Below are positions 23,985-35,590 of a stretch of 64,000 nucleotides of DNA, one piece after another. The translations under genes were made by a program, and so were the position numbers. The stretch is from Hemibagrus wyckioides (taxonomy: Eukaryota > Chordata > Actinopteri > Siluriformes > Bagridae): assembly GCF_019097595.1 (NCBI RefSeq), contig NC_080710.1:4533280-4597279 (forward strand), in the 5' to 3' direction. The notes beneath the pieces were generated by a model. It made no database searches, had not been told where the DNA came from, and was given only the letters and a program-made list of their open reading frames with translations. Within the stretch, counting starts at the first letter, position 1; each line of letters starts with the position of its first letter.

Positions 23985-25853
23985 GAGTGAGGAAGTTCAG
24001 GAGAGTATTCAGAGGGAGTTTAGCCAAGAAGAAGTGGGATATGGACAGGACTGAAGAGAATACAAGGAGTTACAGCGCAGAGTGAAGAGGGAGGTGTCTA
24101 AGGCCAAGCAGAAGGCGTATGATGAGTTGTACACTAGGTTAGACACTAGAGAAGGAGAGAAGGACTTGTACAGGTTAGCTAGGCAGAGGGATCGAGATGG
24201 GAAGGATGTGCAGCAAGGTAGAGTTATTAAGGATAGAGATGGAAAGGTGGTCACAAGTGAGGAGAGTGTACAGAGGAGATGGAAGGAGTACTTTGAAGAG
24301 CTGATGAATGAGGAATATGAGAGGGAAAAGAGTAGAAGGGGTGAACTCTGTGGAACAGAAAGTAGATGAGATTAGAAAGGATGAAGTCAGGAAGGCTTTG
24401 AAGAGGATGAAAAGTGGAAAGGCAGTTGGTCCTGACGACATCCCGGTGGAGGTCTGGAAGTGTCTAGGAGAGGCAGCAGTGGAATTTTTAACTAGTCTGT
24501 TTAACAGGGTTTTAGAGAGTGAGAAGATGCCTGAGGAATGGAGAAGTGTATTAGTGCCGATCTTTAAGAATAAGGGTGACGTGTAGAGTTGCAGCAACTA
24601 TAGGGGGATAAAGTTGATGAGCCACACAATGAAGCTATGGGAAAGAGTAGTGGAAGCTAGGTTAAGGAAGGTAGTGGAAATTTGTGAGCAGCAGTATGGC
24701 TTCATGCCCATAAAGAGCACAACAGATGCAATTTTTGCTCTGAGAATGTTGATGGAGAAGTATAGGGATGGTCAGAGAGAGTTGCACTGTGTGTTTGTAG
24801 ACTTGGAGAAAGCGTATGACAGGGTGCCAAGAGAAGAGCTGTGGTACTGTATGAGGAAGTCAGGAGTAGCAGAGAAGTATGTCAGAGTGGCGCAGGACAT
24901 GTATGAGAGGAGCAGGACAGTGGTGAGGTGTGCTGTAGGTCAGACAGAGGAGTTCAAAGTGGAGGTGGGACTGCATCAGGGATCGGCTCTGAGCCCCTTC
25001 CTGTTTGCTATGGTGATGGACCAGTTATCAGAGAAGGTCAGACAGGAGTCTCCTAGGACAATAATGTTTGCAGATGACATTGTGATCTGTAGTGAGAGCA
25101 GGGAGCAGGTGGAGGAAAACCTGGAGAGGTGGAGGTTTGCGCTGGAGAGAAGAGGAATGAAAGGCAGTCGTAGTAAGACTGAGTACATGTGTGTGAATGA
25201 AAGGGAGGGAAGTGGAACAGTAAGATTACAGGGTGATGAGGTGAAGAAGGTACAGGAGTTTAAGTACTTGGGGTCAACAGTCCAAAGTAATGGAGAGTGT
25301 TTGGAAAGAAGTAAAGAAGCGAGTGCAGGCAGGTTGGAGAATGGGTGGAGAAAGGTGTCGGGAGTTCTGTGTGATAGAAAAATATCAGCGAGAATCAAGG
25401 GGAAGGTGTACAGGACAGTGGTGAGACCGGCCATGCTGTATGGTTTAGAGACAGTGTCACTGAGACAGAGACAGGAGTCAGAGCTGGAGGTAGCAGAGCT
25501 GAAGATGTTGAGGTTCTCTTTGGGAGTGACGCAGTTGGACAGGATTAGGAACGAGTACATCAGAGGGTCAGCTCATGTTGGACGTTTGGGGGACAAAGTT
25601 AGAGAGGACAGATTAAGATGGTTTGGACATGTCCAGAGGAGGGAGAGTGAGTATATTGGTAGGAGAATGTTGGACATGGAGCTGCCAGGCAGGAGGAAAA
25701 GAGGAAGGTCAAAGAGGAGGTATATGATGTAATAAATGAGGATATGAAGCTCGTGGGTGTAAGTGTTGAGGATGCAGAAGATAGGGATAGGTGGAGAGAG
25801 ATGAATCGCTGTGGCGACCCCTGAAGGGTAAAGCCCAAAGAAGAAGAAGAAGA
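23985..25853 (+). mobile_element. RTE-type LINE, 5'-truncated copy 1
   Basis: It matches the 3' 60 percent of the element at 36.7-39.76 kb in opposite orientation. It begins inside the linker between endonuclease and reverse transcriptase, and ends with 'gtggcgacccctgaagggt' and an AAG-rich tail (gaagaagaagaag). The right end abuts the first shared base block of duplication unit B (tttgtagacagtg). No target-site duplication was recognised. Confidence 0.85.
24308..25732 (+). pseudogene. RTE LINE reverse transcriptase, one stop
   Basis: One frame runs from 24,308 to 25,732 apart from a TAG at 24,584-24,586, where the other copy has CAG. Motifs seen: [12 protein letters not shown], the [14 protein letters not shown] block (motif A), [14 protein letters not shown] (motif B) and IMFADDIVICSE (motif C). 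The upstream part (24,082-24,305) is in another frame. Function in life: target-primed reverse transcription of LINE RNA in the nucleus. This copy is defective because of the stop and the 5' truncation. Confidence 0.85.
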
Positions 25854-26340
25854 TTTCTAATTTGTAGACAGTGCCCCCTAGTGGACAAGTTCTGATACTG
25901 ATACTAAAAAATAACCACGGAAAAATAAAATAAAATAAAAATACAGCCGAAATTTGAAATTTAATTATTCAGATTTTTAATATATTTTTTCTTAAATTGT
26001 GCATTCCTAAATCATTTCTCTAGTGATTTATTCTATAATTGAATATTTTTCCCCTCTGATCTCGAATTTTGTCCTTCAACTAACTGCAGTAATGTCCTTA
26101 TGTTGAAAAAAATAGCTTATAAAGTCTATTATTTGATAATTAGTTAAGAATCTAAGATAGCAGGTGCATTAGGGTAAACTTGCATATAAATGCTATCAGT
26201 GAACACTATTTAAAACACGTCATCCTATAAATCTATTGAATTTGATAGCTTTGTGGATTTCCACCTTCGGACCCAGAATTTGGTCATTTTGTCATTTTAT
26301 ACCACATGACCCACCATCTAGTGAGAGAAACACACCAGGT

Positions 26341-26545
26341 CAATTCAGCTCAAATTTATTCGTACAATTCTTTTTCTGTTACAGGATTCTGGATATAGAT
26401 TAAAATCCCTTATGAGCAAGCCTGAGGCGACGGTGGCAAGGAACAACTCCCTGAGATGACATGAGGAAGAAACCTTGAGAGGAACCAGGCTCAAAAGGGA
26501 CCCCATCCTCTTATGGGTGACACCAGATGATGCGATTAGAATCAT
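26341..26545 (-). repeat. SINE-like repeat inside unit B
   Basis: Essentially identical to 12,105-12,310 in unit A; missing from unit C, which jumps from 'gattttgtag' to 'cagcattttgtagagag' near 32,232. Confidence 0.75.
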
Positions 26546-27558
26546 TACAGTCCACAGATGGAGAAGAGTAATGGACTAAATGGACTAAATGTGCCGAAGT
26601 GACGACTGCAGTGATGACGATTACAGCAGCATTTTGTAGAGAGAAATCTTCTGCATCCAGGTGTCTTCTATCCAGTTAAGTAAAGGTGAGGATTTTTTTC
26701 TAGAAAATCTAGGAGTTAGAGAAAGAGAGAACAGATTGTTAGTTTTATACCACAGTGTTTATCAGAAGGTGCTTATTTTAAAATAATACTTACTTAAATT
26801 TGAGCACCTCACCCTGGGTAGCCGTCAGGTATAATAGAGGAGGAAATGGTTTCCAGATGATCATACATACATGGACCTGCCTTCCTCAACATAATAATAA
26901 TAATATATATTTTTAAATAAATATATATTTATATATTTATTTTTTAAAGTAGATTAAATTTTAGTAAATTTTTTTAAAAATAGTTTTTAAAAAAAAAAAA
27001 AAAGAAATCTCTTAGCATCATGCAACATGTGCACTTTTTTTTTGTTTATTATTAGTTTTTTAAACTGTTTTTGTTTAGGCAAAATCAAAATTCTTGTAAA
27101 ATACAGTTTTTTTTTAAACAAGGTGTCTAGACGATAGATCAACAGACCTACTTTTCTATACGTTATCATTGTGTTGGGATCATTTTGCTTTCAGTAGAAT
27201 TTTAGTTTATTTAACTCTATTATCCTTGGGGTCAATTTGTGGTCATTCAATGTTTAATGTCTCCAAATATATGTTTGATATATTTTTTTATTTCATATTT
27301 GGTGACATTTTGTCTAATTTGTCTAATTTACTGGGGACAAGTACACATTTTGTGGCATCAGATTTCCAGGAGGGTTAAAGAAATTTTTTAAGCAACTGAT
27401 TTGAGAACTTAGAAATTGCCATGTAATAGAGAAACTGATACACAAACCTGAAAATGGCCCTATAAGTAATAAGAGAGAGTTAATAACGGTGATCTACTTA
27501 TCTACCAAGGTGTTCTGACTCTTTCTGTATTAGTGAGCCAAGCCTGAGTGTTCTGGTG

Positions 27559-27563
<5 letters not shown>

Positions 27564-27589
<26 letters not shown>
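27564..27589. repeat. (GT)n microsatellite
   Basis: Equivalent of the GT runs at 13,126-13,144 (A) and 32,984-33,016 (C), with different lengths in each copy. Confidence 0.9.
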
Positions 27590-28156
27590 AGACACGTGAG
27601 CCAGTGCGATCCCCTTGAAAGCCAGTCTCATCCAGACACTCTCGATCATCTCCAGGTTCATCTTCCACATCATCCAGACCAGGATTCCATGACCTGCAGA
27701 CACTGATAAGAGTTTAGAGGGCGGCTCATGCCAGCAGGTTCTGGATGGATTTCTTGCTGTTGTTGCTTCAGATGTAAGAGAGCCTGATGATGATGATGAT
27801 GATGTTCTTATGCCGTGGAGACTGCAGGATCTGCACCAGGTGGGGGTGGTGGGGTTTGGCTGCGTGTCCGTTTCCACTTTCTTTGTGCGCGGATCTCCCG
27901 GGTGTTGGCACCAGTGTAGTAAATGTTCGCTGTTATCAGGTGAAACTCAGCGGATTCAGGTTGCGCTTGGACGTCAGCTTTTTCCGAGCTTTTTTAGTCC
28001 GACAGAAAGCAGAAACGAATCTGAAAAGAGGCTTGGCTTCTGTACAGCGGGTCGCTTTGGCTCACGTGTTGCATGTTTTTGGTGTTCTGCAGGATAATTT
28101 TTTATTTATTTTTTATTTTTTATTTTATTTTTGAGATTCTATTACTAAGGCTACAA

Positions 28157-30070
28157 TCATACCCACTGTAGAAAATTAGAAATTTCAGAAAAGCAGCCAT
28201 ATTCAAGTCCACTGTGGTGTGTAAAGACTTTTACATATATACCAATCAGTTCATGTTTATCGTTGAAAACAGGTGAACCGCTGTCTCCTTCATTACCTGC
28301 TACAGATGTTACAAACTCATTCTCACCCATTTGTTGCCTCATGCTTGAATTTGGCCGGCAGATTTTACCCTCCTGCTTCTGAAAATTCCCATTAGGGGCT
28401 CGGGTATAAAAGTATATTCTATCATTTTTATTTACTTCAGCAATCTTGTTTTGTAAACCATCACCAGGTGGATGAGTGTTGCCTAGTAACTTAACAAAAG
28501 CTAGATCTCGCTTTGTGTCAGTGTTAGGAAATTTCAAGTCAGCCCTGTAGACCAGTATAAAGTCTTCAGTGGGGAAAGCAATGAGTATTTTTGACGTCTT
28601 TAAATTTGGTTCCTTAACTACATGTAAAGCAGTCAAGACATTCCCATTACCGTAATAACAGCCGAGTCCATGTGAACTAAAGTTTCCTTCATTAAACTTA
28701 GTGATTATTATGCAAGGTGTTTCCTGTGAAATCAATAGCTCCATGTTGTCTTCATATTCTACAATTTCTCCATTTCTATAAACTACTGGGCCATTTGTAG
28801 ATTCTAGTTGATCAGTACATTTCTCTATAATGTCCTCCCTAAGCCATGGTGGATCTGATCTATTATTAGGCTGAGCATCTAAAAATAATATGCCCAATAA
28901 ATTTAGTATATCCATGAACATCATGTTTGGGTTGCAGTATGAACATGTGAAGACCTGTAAAATGAGAAAAAAATCACTGTGAGCACAGAATGATGATGAT
29001 GATGATTAGTAGTAGTTAGTAGTTGCAGTAATCTTTACAGTATTTCTCCCAACAGGTTACCCAAATCTCAGTAATCACACTTCCTATTGTGAAAATCTCT
29101 GAAAGTCTCCCTCACAACTAATGATATTCCTGGCCAAAGAGCAGAGATTTCTGATGGGAGGTGAGGTGATGAGAAAACAAGCCAAAATTTGTACCCAAAC
29201 GAAAGAATGATGTGTATTTGTTCAGTGTGTATCCAGATAATAACTATCGGTACTGACAGTGTGACAGTTACAGTAAACAATAAGCTAATGTACCTACAGA
29301 ACACACAGGGAAATGCTTCATTTTTTCCTAGAAACTAGATTTTATGTTAATGTAGTTAACATAACATTATAAAAACCATCCATTTTCTATACCCGCTTTA
29401 TTCCTAATTAGAGCAACGGTGATCTGCTGGAGCCTATCCCAGCGTAGATTGGGTGAAAGGCAGGGGAACACCCTGGACAGGTCGCCAGTCCATCACAGGG
29501 CCACACACACCCACACTCATTCCTATGGGCAATTTAGAATTCCCAGTCAACCTAATGTACATGTTTTTGGACTGTGGGAGGAAACCGGAGTACCCCGAGT
29601 AAACACACGCAGGCACGGGGAGAACATGCAAACTCCACACAGAAAGGCCCCTGGGTTCAAACCCAGGACCTACTTGCTGTGAGGCAACAGTGCTAACAAC
29701 TAAGCCACTGTGCTGCCCCCATAGAAACCATTGTTTGGTTAAAATCTGACTCTGGATGATGACGGATTAATAACCTGGCAGTGCAGGATAAAGAAGTGTT
29801 TTAGAATGTACTATAAGTTTGTGTAAAATAAATATAAAGAATGTGGTAAGCTTAGCAAACACCATCAACTATTCTTTTTCCCCAAATGCTTGTTGTCACT
29901 TGTCTCTTGACTCATTAAAGCACTGAACGCCGATTTAAGCAAGAATAAGCAAGCCTTTTGCTAACCTCGCCCTTTAGCACAAGAGTTCAAGTCAGATAAA
30001 TATGAAACTGAGGAGTCTAGTCATAAGTACATTAACGACAGTAATAAAATTGTTTGAAGACACTCACCAT
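28157..30070 (-). CDS. FAM111-like trypsin-fold protease, copy B (best preserved)
   Basis: Exon 1 ends with ATG at 30070-30068 before gtgagt. Exon 2 runs 28954-28157 and joins in frame (MVFTCSYCNP, then MMFMDIL), giving about 266 residues. An internal Met at 28924 is an alternative start. The N-terminus has a hydrophobic run (ILNLLGILFL). The catalytic set is complete: His112 in LTALHVV, Asp151 in KRDLAFVKL and Ser226 in GNEGDSGSPVF (numbered from the exon 1 Met). The protein ends FSEISNFLQWV, an end also seen in the 57 kb relic. Spacing and the DSGSPVF-x-x-x-HELIGIY end fit a compact PA-clan peptidase like the C-terminal domain of FAM111, which in mammals limits viral replication or protein-DNA crosslinks (family knowledge, not shown here). 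No stop or frameshift was seen. Confidence 0.65.
29370..29720 (+). repeat. Teleost SINE-like repeat
   Basis: Contains 'ccattttctatacccgcttta', 'caccctggacaggtcgccagt', 'gtttttggactgtgggagg', 'gaacatgcaaactccacac' and 'gctaacaactaagccactg', a very common fish repeat. It is inserted in the intron/flank of protease copy B. Confidence 0.85.
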
Positions 30071-30126
30071 TTCCTTATCTGTTATTTCCTCCTGACGACT
30101 ACAACAGAGAAAAGGAAGCCGATTCG

Positions 30127-30149
30127 TTTTCTATCGGTCTTCAGCCAAT
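30127..30149 (-). promoter_or_regulatory. CCAAT box with degenerate TATA, copy B
   Basis: The inverted CCAAT (30145-30149) is kept, but where copies A and C have GATATAAAAC this copy has GATAGAAAAC. The change removes the TATA consensus and leaves GAAAACGAA, which superficially resembles half of an interferon response element. No expression evidence. Confidence 0.4.
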
Positions 30150-30509
30150 CATCTTCAAACACAAAAGCTCACCAACAATTCCAAATATGGGCAAAACCCC
30201 ACCTACGTACCATCAGGCTTCAAGAGTGACATGACTCATCCAAGTTTAGAAGGAAGAGCTTTACTGAGGGTGTTTCTCTGTGCTGTGTTGAGACACATCT
30301 CTTCAGCAAGCATTTGAAATGCTTTCTCTTATTTGTTTTCTTGTTGTAATATTCTAAAAACAGTGGTCTTTTTTCTCCTTCTTTGATCATTTAAAAAATA
30401 TATATTATGTTCTATAGTTGTATTTTACATCACTAACATGTTTTATATATTTTAGTTTATAACAGATTATTTATGAATTTCAGTTAAGATTGTGTAATGG
30501 CATTGAACA

Positions 30510-31790
30510 TTCCTCGTTGATCAGTTGCACAAGTTTTGCTTCAGGACTCCTGTTTTACTGGTTTTACATTTTTTGTTTTTACGCATTCACCTTACTTTCA
30601 TTTCTTGTGTCCTGATCATTTTCCTGGAAATCAGTCACACAAGCTGCAACATATATACAAATCTACAATTAGATTCTGTAGTACAGCGTGTCCCTAAAGT
30701 CTCCATCCATAAAGCATTGTGTTCATCAGCAACGTTTCAGTTGTGCCTTCATCAGTGGATGTTGACGGACGTCCAAGTTCTGAATTTGTTCATTATTAAG
30801 TCCATCGCAACCTGGTGATAGATTTCTGATGCAGCTATGAGACTTCTTTTGTCAAATCTGAAAAATGGGTAATATAAAAAGACATTTTGCTAAAAGGGGT
30901 GAACTTACGGGGACAAACTTTTAAACAGTTCCACAAAGACCTGAGTAGGAACCCAAATGGATCCTGTTACAAAATACTGTATAATTGGTCCTACAGGTCT
31001 TGTAAGACACTTCCTGTAGGTATTTTTTAGGAAATGCAATTTTAATTTTAGTTTTTGGACAAGTTTCCTATTGGAATCCTTCCGGATATTAATAAATACC
31101 ATATATACTCTATAAAATGCTCCAATTTCTTCTCCAAGTCAAACTCCTAGAGCACCCTTTCCGATAAAATACAAGTTGAGGTCCAATAAGATTACAAATA
31201 AATACAATTACTTGATAGTGAAATGTCAAATTTAATTCTTCATATTTGTAATTATATTTAAAGAAAGTAATTATTAGCATGGGCGTAGATTTGGTTTGAA
31301 CGTTGTGTGAATAGGTATGCTTCCAAATATTTAAAAACATAAATATATCATTACCCATCCATCTTGCTGTGTAATCTATCTATATGTCCAAAGATTGTCC
31401 ATTACACTTGTTTATTTACTATTGTACAAGTGGGAAACTGGGCTGGAAACTCAAACTAAACACAGCTTTGCGGGGCGAGTCACTAGAGTCGATTTGTTCG
31501 GACTGCATGTGTCGATTCCTTTGAAGCATCATGTCACCTCAGAAAGTTCAGATAGCCAACAACATTATTTTTAAAACAGTAGTTAAAAATTATTAAAATA
31601 ACATTTAGCTAACATACTGTAATACAAGGCACGAACTTGTTAAGCTGATAATTATAGCTAATTTGTGTGAAGAAGCTAGCTAGTTACAAAATATAGTGTA
31701 TGTTACAAAATAATTTACTTCCACATATGTTGTAGTTGATCACTGTATGATATTAGGACATCATAATTGCTAGTTTTGACTACTGAGATA
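30510..31790. other. Spacer between units B and C
   Basis: A/T-rich sequence with no recognised gene. 30,945-31,020 resembles 18,480-18,560. Open frames of 60-97 codons here have no family features. Confidence 0.5.
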
Positions 31791-32982
31791 CGTTACCTCC
31801 CACTATACTTCCAGCCCCGGAAACAACACATCTATCAATTACTAATTACATTTTATTTATTCCTCTTTTACCACAGCACTTTCCCAAAACAAATGATGTT
31901 ATTAACTAATGCTTAACATTTTACCACATTTACAGTAACATTAAATGTTGTGAAACATTCCATAAATGTGAATATAAATGTATTTAGCGCTGTCGTTTTT
32001 AATTTGTAGACAGTGACCCCTAGTGGACAATGTCCGATACTGTAGGAGCCATAAACTTGAGATAAAAAAAAAACCGCGAAAAAATAAACAAACATAAAAT
32101 GAAATAAATATACTCGCAGTTGAAAGTTAATTATTCAGATTTTTAATTATTAAAATTATAACAGTATATTATTTCTTAAATTTTGCATACCTAAATCATT
32201 TCTATAGTGATTTATTCTGTGGTTGAAGATTTTGTAGCAGCATTTTGTAGAGAGAAATCTTCTGCATCCAGGTGTCTTCTATCCAGTTAAGTAAAAGTGA
32301 GGATTTTTCTTCTTTTTTTTTATCTAGGAGTTAGAGAAAGAGAGAACAGATTGTTAGTTTTATACCACAGTGTTTATCAGAAGGTGTTTATTTTAAAATG
32401 ATACTTACTTAAATTTGAGCACCTCACCCTGGGTAGCCGTCAGGTATAATGGAGAAGGAAATTGTTTCCACATGATCATACATACATGGACCTGCCTTCC
32501 TCAACATAATAATAATAACTTTTTTTTTTTTTAAATAAACTATGTTTTTGGAATGTAGTTTAATTTTAGCAAGGGAGATTTTTAAAAAATCTTTTAGCAT
32601 CATGTTGTGTGCACTTTTTATTTATTTTAATGTTTCTTATATTCTGTAAAGCTGCTATGAGACAATGTCCATTGTTAAAAGCACTATACAAATAAAAATA
32701 TATGTTTGACATATTTATTCACGTCTTATTTAAAGACTTTTTGTCCAATTTGTCTAATTTAATGGGGACAACTATACATTTTGTGGCATCAGATTTACAG
32801 GAGGGTTAAAGAAATTGTTTAAGCAACTGATTTAAGCACTTAGAAATTAGCATATAATAGGGAAACTGATACACAAACCTTGAAATCACCGTATAATTAA
32901 TTAGAAAGGGTTAATAACGGTGATCTACTTATCTACCAAGGTGTTTTGTCTTTCTGTATTAGTGTGCCGAGCGTGAGTGTTC

Positions 32983-33019
<37 letters not shown>

Positions 33020-33560
33020 ACACGAGAGCCAGTTGCAAACCACTTGAAAGCCAGTCTCGTCCAGACACTCTCGATCATCTCCAGGTTCATCTTCCACATC
33101 ATCCAGACCAGGATTCCATGTCCTGCAGACACTGAAGAAGAGTTTAGAGGGCGGCTCATGCCAGCAGGTTCTGGATGGTGAGTGTTTTTTGGCTCCTTTG
33201 TGATCTTTTTCAGAGAGGATTTTTTGCTGTTGTTGCTTCAGATGTAAGATGATGATGATGCCTGATGATGATGATGATGATGTTCTTATGCTGTAGACTG
33301 CACGATCTGCACCAGGTGGGGGTGGTGGGGTTTGGCTGCGTGTCCATTTCCACTTTCTTTGTGCGCGGATCTCCCGGGTGTTGGCACCAGTGTAGTAAAT
33401 GTTCGCTGTTATCAGGTGAAACTCAGTGGATTCGGGTTGCGCTTGGACGCATGCTTTTAAACAGCTTTTCAGTCTGACAGAAAGCAGAAACGAAACTTAA
33501 AAAGAAGTAAAGAAGGCTTCAGTACAGAGGGTCACTTTGGCTCTCGTGTAGCATGTGTTT

Positions 33561-34976
33561 TCAGGGTGTAAAGTCTTGAGGAATTTTAGAACAGTGGCCA
33601 AATTCAGAATTCTGAAAGCCACCTTGATATATGGCAACCAGTTCATGTTTCGAGTTGAAAATAGGTGAGCCACTGTCTCCAGGTTTACCTGCTACAGATA
33701 TTGCAAACATATCAGGTTTCGTCATCTTTTTATATACTTCACCCTCCTGCTTCTGAAAATTCCCATTAAGGGCCCGGGTATGAAAGTAAATATTGTCATT
33801 TACATTCATATTAGCAATCTGATTATGTAAACCATCACCAAGTGGATGAGTGTTGCCCCGTAACTTAACAAAAGCCAGATCTCGATCTGCATCAGTGTTA
33901 CAAGATTGATTAAAATCAGCCTTGTAGACCAGTATAAAGTCTTCAGTAGGGAAAGCAATGAGTATTTTAGACTTCCCGAAACGTGGAGGCTTAACTACAT
34001 GTAAAGCAGTCAAGACATAACCGTAACCATAATAACAGCCGAGTCCATTTGGAATAAAATTTACAAATTTCAAAGCATCAAACTTAGTGATTATTACACA
34101 AGGTATTTTGTGTTGAATCAGTAGCTCCATGTTGGCTTTATATTCTAAAACTTCTCCATTTTTATAAACTACTAGGCCATTTGTAGATTCTAGTTGATCA
34201 GTATATTTCTCTATAATGTCCTTCTTAAGCCATGGTGGATCTGATCTATTATTAGGCTGTGTATCTAAATATGCACCTTTATTAATATATTGTATGAAGA
34301 TTTTTTGTAGAGTCCGGTAAAAATATGGGAAAACCTGTAAAATGAGAAAAAATCAGTGTGAACACAGCATGACAATGATGATGATTAGTAGTTGCAGTAA
34401 TCTTTACAGTATTTCTCCCATCTGGTTACTCAAATCTCAGTAATCACATTACACACAAACAAATGAATGATGTGTATTTGTTCAGGTAGAGTGTGTATCC
34501 AGATAATAACTATCAGTAATGACAGTGTGAGAGTTACAGTAAACAATAAGCTAATGTACATATAGAACATTATAAAAATTCTGCCTTTTTTCCTAGAAAT
34601 GTGATATCATGTTAATATAGTTAACACAACATTATAGAAACCATTGTTCATTTGAAATCTGACTCTGGATGATGACGGATTAATAACCTGGCAGTGCAGG
34701 ATAAAGAAGTGTTTTAGGATGTACTATAAGTTTGTGTAAAATAAATATAAAGAATGTGGTAAGCTTAGCAAACACCATCAGCTATTCTTTTCCCCCAAAT
34801 GCTTGTTGTCACTTGACTCATTAAAGCACTGAACACTAATTCAAGCAAGAACAAGCAAGCCTTTAGCTAACCTCACCCTTTAGCACAAGAGTTCAAGTCA
34901 GATAAATATGAAACTGAGGAGTCTAGTCATAAATACATTAATGACAGTAATAAAATTGTTCGAAGACACTCACCAT
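33561..34976 (-). CDS. FAM111-like trypsin-fold protease, copy C
   Basis: Exon 1 ends with ATG at 34976-34974 (donor gtgagt). Exon 2 starts at 34334 after 'ttttacag' and is open to the stop at 33,561, about 259 residues (MVFPYFYRTLQ...). An internal Met at 34130 starts a shorter 189-residue frame but would drop the upstream NNRSDPPWLKKDI block that is conserved in B. His is in LTALHVV, Asp in DRDLAFVKL and Ser in GKPGDSGSPIF. The end is HCSKIPQDFTP, shorter than copy B. Two small upstream frames precede the ATG in exon 1 (one starts ATGATTGGC, one ATGGTAATC), which could reduce translation. It appears intact. Confidence 0.62.
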
Positions 34977-35032
34977 TTCCTTATCTATTATTTTCTCTTG
35001 ACGATTACCATGGAGAAAATGAAGCCAATTCG

Positions 35033-35055
35033 TTTTATATCGGTCGTCAGCCAAT
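35033..35055 (-). promoter_or_regulatory. TATA box and inverted CCAAT upstream of copy C
   Basis: CGATATAAAACG on the minus strand (35031-35042) and ATTGGCTG with CCAAT at 35051-35055. Spacing to the ATG is the same as in copy A. Confidence 0.5.
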
Positions 35056-35309
35056 CATCTTCGAACACAAAAGCTCACCAACAATTCCAAAAATGGAAAA
35101 AAAAAACCTCATCTACCTACCTTCAGGCTTCAAGAGTGACATGACTCATCCAAGTTTAGAAGGAAGACCGTTACTGAGGGTGTTTCTCTGTTGTTGTGTT
35201 GAGACACATTTCTTCAGAAAGCATTTGAAATGCTCTTACTTATTTGTTTTCATGTTGTAATATTCTAAAAACAGTGGTCATTTTTCTCCTTCTTTGATCA
35301 TTTTTTAAA

Positions 35310-35590
35310 CTTTATTTTTCATTTCATTGCCTGTACGGTATAGCCGATCTATCCTCGGGTCACGGGGAGCCTGTGCCTCAGATGTCATCGGGCATCAAGG
35401 CAAGATGAACCCTGGACGGAGTGCCAACCCAACACAGGGCACACACAACGGGCAATTTAGAGACTCCAATCAGCCTAGAAGCATGTTTTTGGATTGTGGG
35501 ACGAAACCCACCAAGAACAGGGAGAACATGCAAACTCCACACACACAGTGAGTGGGAGCGAGACTCGATGTGCTAACCACTAAGACAGAT
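35310..35590 (+). repeat. Teleost SINE-like repeat
   Basis: Same family as 29,370-29,720: 'gggtcacggggagcctg', 'tgaaccctggacggagtgcc', 'gcatgtttttggattgtggg', 'acatgcaaactccacacac', 'gtgctaaccactaag'. Confidence 0.8.

Larger units (their letters stand above)
25856..30510 (+). repeat. Segmental duplication unit B
   Basis: Collinear with unit A from about 11.65 kb on. The left part is missing and replaced by the RTE element, and the right end lacks the 15.65-16.5 kb part of A. A SINE-like repeat (29,370-29,720) is inserted here but not in A or C. Confidence 0.85.

Noticed and set aside
24976..25560. 194-codon minus-strand frame
   Set aside because: Antisense shadow of the RTE reverse transcriptase.
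30680..30740. 'gcgtgtccctaaagtctcc' as a mariner terminal repeat
   Set aside because: No partner inverted repeat or transposase remnant was found nearby.
34130..34130. Internal Met as the start of protease copy C
   Set aside because: Would discard a 68-codon open and conserved N-terminal part of exon 2; the ATG at the end of exon 1 is in frame across the splice.
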